From contig JARPUW010000258.1 in the NCBI GenBank assembly GCA_030533445.1, forward strand, positions 310,001 through 374,000: a stretch of 64,000 nucleotides of DNA, in the 5' to 3' direction. Position 1 is the first letter of the stretch; each line of letters opens with the position of its first letter. The notes beneath the pieces are model-generated. The model was given only the letters and a program-made list of their open reading frames with translations, did no database searches and had not been told where the DNA came from. Positions 60,578 to 64,000 of this stretch are shown here, piece by piece. This DNA comes from Cyprinodon diabolis (lineage: Eukaryota > Chordata > Actinopteri > Cyprinodontiformes > Cyprinodontidae). The translations under genes and the position numbers were made by a program.

Positions 60578-62776
60578 ATTATTATTATAATTCTCCCGTA
60601 TACCCAAAACTTCGGCACGTAACTAGTCCCGCACGGTTTGGCGGATCGGGCCCAAAGTTGGCACACGCGTCGGGACCAATGGGGTGATGTGTGCTTGTAT
60701 AAAACTTTCTCATTAGTCCGAAGGTTTGCGAATTATTAGCGAAAACGTCGCAAAAAAATCCCATAGGAAATGAATGGGGAGAGGAAAAAAAAAGCATAAA
60801 AAACAGCACTTCACTGTGTCGGCATACATTCACCTAGAAAAACAGTTTGAAGCTCAGTTTGTAGATAAATCCTTCGTCTATTTAAAACTGAAGACGGTAT
60901 GTTGATAACTGCTACGGTTTTTGTATAATCAGACCTCAAGCGCCACAAAGTTTTAGCAAAATCCAGCCTGCTAGAGTGGAGCAACTGAAAAGCTAGAGTG
61001 TGAGGCAGGCGTTTTTTAAACACAAAAAAACATTTTAAACTCGCCCTCACGGCCACATATTTATAGCTAGAGTCACCATTTTTGGTCAGTTTGTAGACTG
61101 AAATCTCTGGACCCACACAATATCTTCGGAATTACGGTAGGATTAATACTTTTCCTTAAAAACCCTCCAGACCGACCTAAAGTCGATGAAAATCAGAGCC
61201 GTTTTTCATTGGTTTTGGAGCAGAAGAGGGGAGAAAAACGAATCAGACTATGTGTTTTAAACTCGTCATAAATATTTTTCTGAATGACACACATACACCA
61301 AAGTTGGCATAGTTGGAGTCGAAGGATGGCTGACGCTCACGGTGAAAAAATATTTTGAATAACTCATACGGTTTTTGCTCAGCAGTCGTTTGTTCGGAGG
61401 ACATTTTAAGCAGCTGAAAGCTGGGGGAGAGTGTCCTGCTGCAGCTAGCTCAATTAGAAGATCAGGTGTGACAAAACGTTTTTTCTTTTTCTTTCTCTTC
61501 CCATTCAGGTTGTAGATGACCTACAGCCATGAAAGTTACTCCAATTGAAGACAAGATATAGCTGTCGCTTAGATAAAAATAATTTTTCAGATACCTTTTA
61601 CGGTTTTTACTCAGCAGTCGTTTGTTCGGAGGGGTGCTTTAGCAGCTAAAAGGTGAGTGAGAGTGAGGTCCTGCAGTTCAAACAAAGGGAGGAGCAGGTG
61701 GGCCAACCATTTTGTTTGTGCTTCGTTTTGGGTTGTGAAAGACCTACAGACATGAAGGTTACCCCAGTCTGAGACAAAGGATAGATGTTGCTTTCACTGA
61801 AAGAATTTTTCAGATATCTTTTACGGTTTTTGCTCAGCAGTCGTTTGTTCGGAGGGTAAGCACCTGGAAGCTAGCTGACAGTTAGCTTCTGCAGCAGCCT
61901 GCTAGAGTGCAGCTGCTGAAATCTTAGTGTGAGGCGGCCATTCTTTTAAGATCAAACATCTTATTCTCGCCCTCACGGCCACATATTTGGAGCTACAGTC
62001 ACCATTTTTGGTCAGTTTGTAGACTGAAACCTCTGGACTCACACAATGTCTTCGGAATTACGGTAGGATTAATACTTTTCCTTAAAAACCGTCCAGACCA
62101 ACCTAAAGTCGATGAGAGTTTCAGCCTTTCTCTATTCTTTTTGAGCTGAAGATGGGAGAGAAACGAATCAGACTATGTGTTTTCAACTCGTCATAAATAT
62201 TTTTCTGAATGACACACATACACCAAAGTTGGTATAGTTGGAGTCGAAGGATTGCTGATGCTCATGGTGAAAATGTTTTTTGAATAACTCATACGGTTTT
62301 TGATCAGTAGTCGTTTGTTCGGTGCCGTTCTTCCCATACAAAAAAGCCTGGGAAGAAGAAACCAATAGTGAGTGCAGCTGTTGTCTGTGTCAGTGAGAGG
62401 CTCGTTAAGCGTTGTCAAGGTTACCAAGCTTCAAACAGATTTTACCTCTGCTGTTTTAAACAGCACATATTAATCTAATGGAGGGTGAAAGGACTGATTT
62501 AACATTGGGAAATGGATACTATATGACTGCTGTCCATGACACTTCCCTTGCCACTCAGCACTGATAGACTTTCAAAATAAGACTCCAGGGACCCTACAAA
62601 ATAAAAGCCTCTATATTTTTTACATATATTTATTGCCCTATATGGCTCAACATTATGACCCAAACTCAACCCCGTTTTAGAGAATAGACTCTAGGAGACT
62701 GTTTAAAACACACCCTGTAGCAAATTTCAAAATAAAAGCCTCCCATTTCCGCTTCATCTACTGCCCTAATAACATG

Positions 62777-64000
62777 GAAAAAGAGTGATTTAACGATTGG
62801 AAAGTAATCAACTATCATTGACGGGTCTGAACATTTTCTATAAACACAACTCTGTTGGACTTTCAAAATAAGACTCCAGGGACCCTACAAAATAAAAGCC
62901 TCTAGATTATACTAATGCATTAATTGATGCAAATGGCTCAACATTATGACCCAAACTCTTCCAGGTTGTTTTTATTAGACTCTAGTGACCTTTTCAAAAC
63001 ACACCCAGAGCAAATTTCACAATAAAAGTCTCCCATTTACTCTGTAATACAGCAACTATTCACCTAATAACATGGAAAACCAGTGATTTAACATTTGGAA
63101 ATGGATTCTATATCACTGCTGGGCGTGACCCATCTTTTGATGCACATTCATGATAGACTTTCAAAATAAGACTACAAGGACTCTACAGAATAAAAGCCTC
63201 TTCCTTATACACACTCATACATTCTGGCATATTGCTCATTGCCATTGGTGATTTCATCACTGCAATGGCTCTTAGAAGGCGGGCGGAGCCCGCCAATGGT
63301 AACAGGCGGGCGGAGCCCGCCAAAGGTGATTACATCACTGCAATGGCTCTTAGCAGGCGGGCGGAGCCCGCCATTGGTGATTTCATCACTGCAATGGCTC
63401 TTAGAAGGCGGGCAGAGCCCGCCATTGGTGATTTTTTTCTTCACTGAGATGGCTCCTAGCAGGCGGGCGAAGCCCGCCAACTGGGCTTTACCCACTGTGT
63501 TTCAATATGGACAACCCATATTACCCTTGTGCATCATACGCTGTGCACGTCTATTTCCCAGATTTCAGCACAAGTGGCACACAGCTCTCTTTGCCCATGA
63601 ACTTGCCCTCTTTCCTTCCCTCAGCAGCCCTCAAAGGCGTAAGCAGTTGGTCTGGGGAGCCCCGACGTCACTTGCCAGGGCCGTATTGGCCCGGTTCCCC
63701 AGACGGGCAGTAGGTGGCCCCCCTCAAAATTTCTTTAGAAATTTTCTAGTTATTATAATTCTCCCGTATACCCAAAACTTCGGCGCGTAACTAGTCCCGC
63801 ACGGTTTGGCGGATCGGGCCCAAAGTTGGCACACGCGTCGGGACCAATGGGGTGATGTGTGCTTGTATAAAACTTTCTCATTAGTCCGAAGGTTTGCGAA
63901 TTATTAGCGAAAACGTCGCAAAAAAATCCCATAGGAAATGAATGGGGAGAGGAAAAAAAAAGCATAAAAAACAGCACTTCACTGTGTCGGCATACATTCA
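62777..64000 (+). repeat. Satellite unit 20 (partial, 1224 bp)
   Basis: Five palindromes (63244-63478), no H66. The window ends at the start of block D. Closest to unit 15. Confidence 0.9.

Larger units (their letters stand above)
57951..62776 (+). repeat. Satellite unit 19 (4826 bp, 3576 bp without the transposon)
   Basis: Interrupted by the Tc1-like element. Five palindromes (59668-59902) and the longest H66 array, six copies (60176-60577). The left part matches unit 17. The part beyond the H66 array matches unit 8/11-type D block ('ggatggctgacgctc'). Confidence 0.9.
1..64000. repeat. Tandem array of a ~3.15-kb composite satellite unit
   Basis: The same ordered set of landmarks recurs from end to end. 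Examples are the tract 'gaaaaagagtgattt', a GC-palindrome minisatellite, a CpG-rich stretch beginning 'cttcggcgcgtaact', and several copies of 'gtcgtttgttcgga'. Unit starts are at 1, 3238, 6407, 9755, 12923, 16192, 19367, 22682, 25829, 28998, 32308, 35455, 38624, 41933, 45105, 48272, 51441, 54810, 57951 and 62777. All units have the same orientation. The array runs off both window ends, so its full size is unknown. Apart from one transposon there is no unrelated DNA. Centromeric, subtelomeric or sex-chromosome heterochromatin are all possible locations; the sequence does not decide. Confidence 0.97.

Noticed and set aside
1..64000. LTR or LINE retroelement origin of the unit
   Set aside because: No reverse transcriptase, integrase, protease or primer-binding-site motif is visible in any frame of any unit, and there are no poly-A-ended copies.

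Overview
This window looks like a teleost fish satellite-type region. It holds no host gene I can support. The whole 64 kb is a head-to-tail array of one composite repeat unit of about 3.15 kb: 19 full units plus the start of a twentieth. The array is interrupted once, by a complete Tc1-like DNA transposon. The fish assignment rests on that transposon, whose transposase and termini are of a type common in fish genomes, and on the repeat style. The species cannot be read from the sequence.

Unit anatomy, numbered from the 'gaaaaagagtgattt' phase with which the window begins: (A) an AT-rich block of half-repeats of about 145 bp, paired into repeats of about 295 bp, each carrying AATAAA; (B) a 51-bp minisatellite built around the palindrome GGCGGGC-NNN-GCCCGCC, with 2 to 5 palindromes per unit; (C) a hairpin-rich, partly CpG-rich block of about 0.5 kb, containing one exact site where 0 to 6 copies of a 66-bp hairpin repeat (called H66 here) are present; (D) about 1.6 kb of degenerate repeats of about 230 bp, including a 0.43-kb internal duplication. 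Unit length is 3141-3172 bp without H66. It rises to 3237-3369 bp with one to four copies and to 3576 bp (transposon excluded) with six.

Above the unit level there is higher-order structure. A three-unit block of 9626 bp occurs twice in tandem (about 20.48-39.73 kb), with no difference at any site I compared. A 3580-bp segment recurs at an offset of 6510 bp (49.04-52.62 and 55.55-60.38 kb). The unit at 3.2-6.4 kb is nearly the same as the unit 45,034 bp downstream. Together these point to recent unequal exchange or gene conversion. Several block ends fall in or next to the H66 array.

The only real protein-coding gene is the transposase of the Tc1-like element (58086-59333, TA duplication on both sides). 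It is a 343-residue intact DD34E protein. An empty copy of the target site at 51.57 kb, in an otherwise matching sister segment, shows that the insertion followed the local duplication. The many other short open frames sit at the same place in each unit, overlap on both strands and fall inside repeats; I treat them as non-coding.

The most unusual signal is H66. All 22 copies are identical apart from the number of ATT triplets at their ends, yet they are present in only 8 of 20 units at one precise position, while the units around them carry substitutions.
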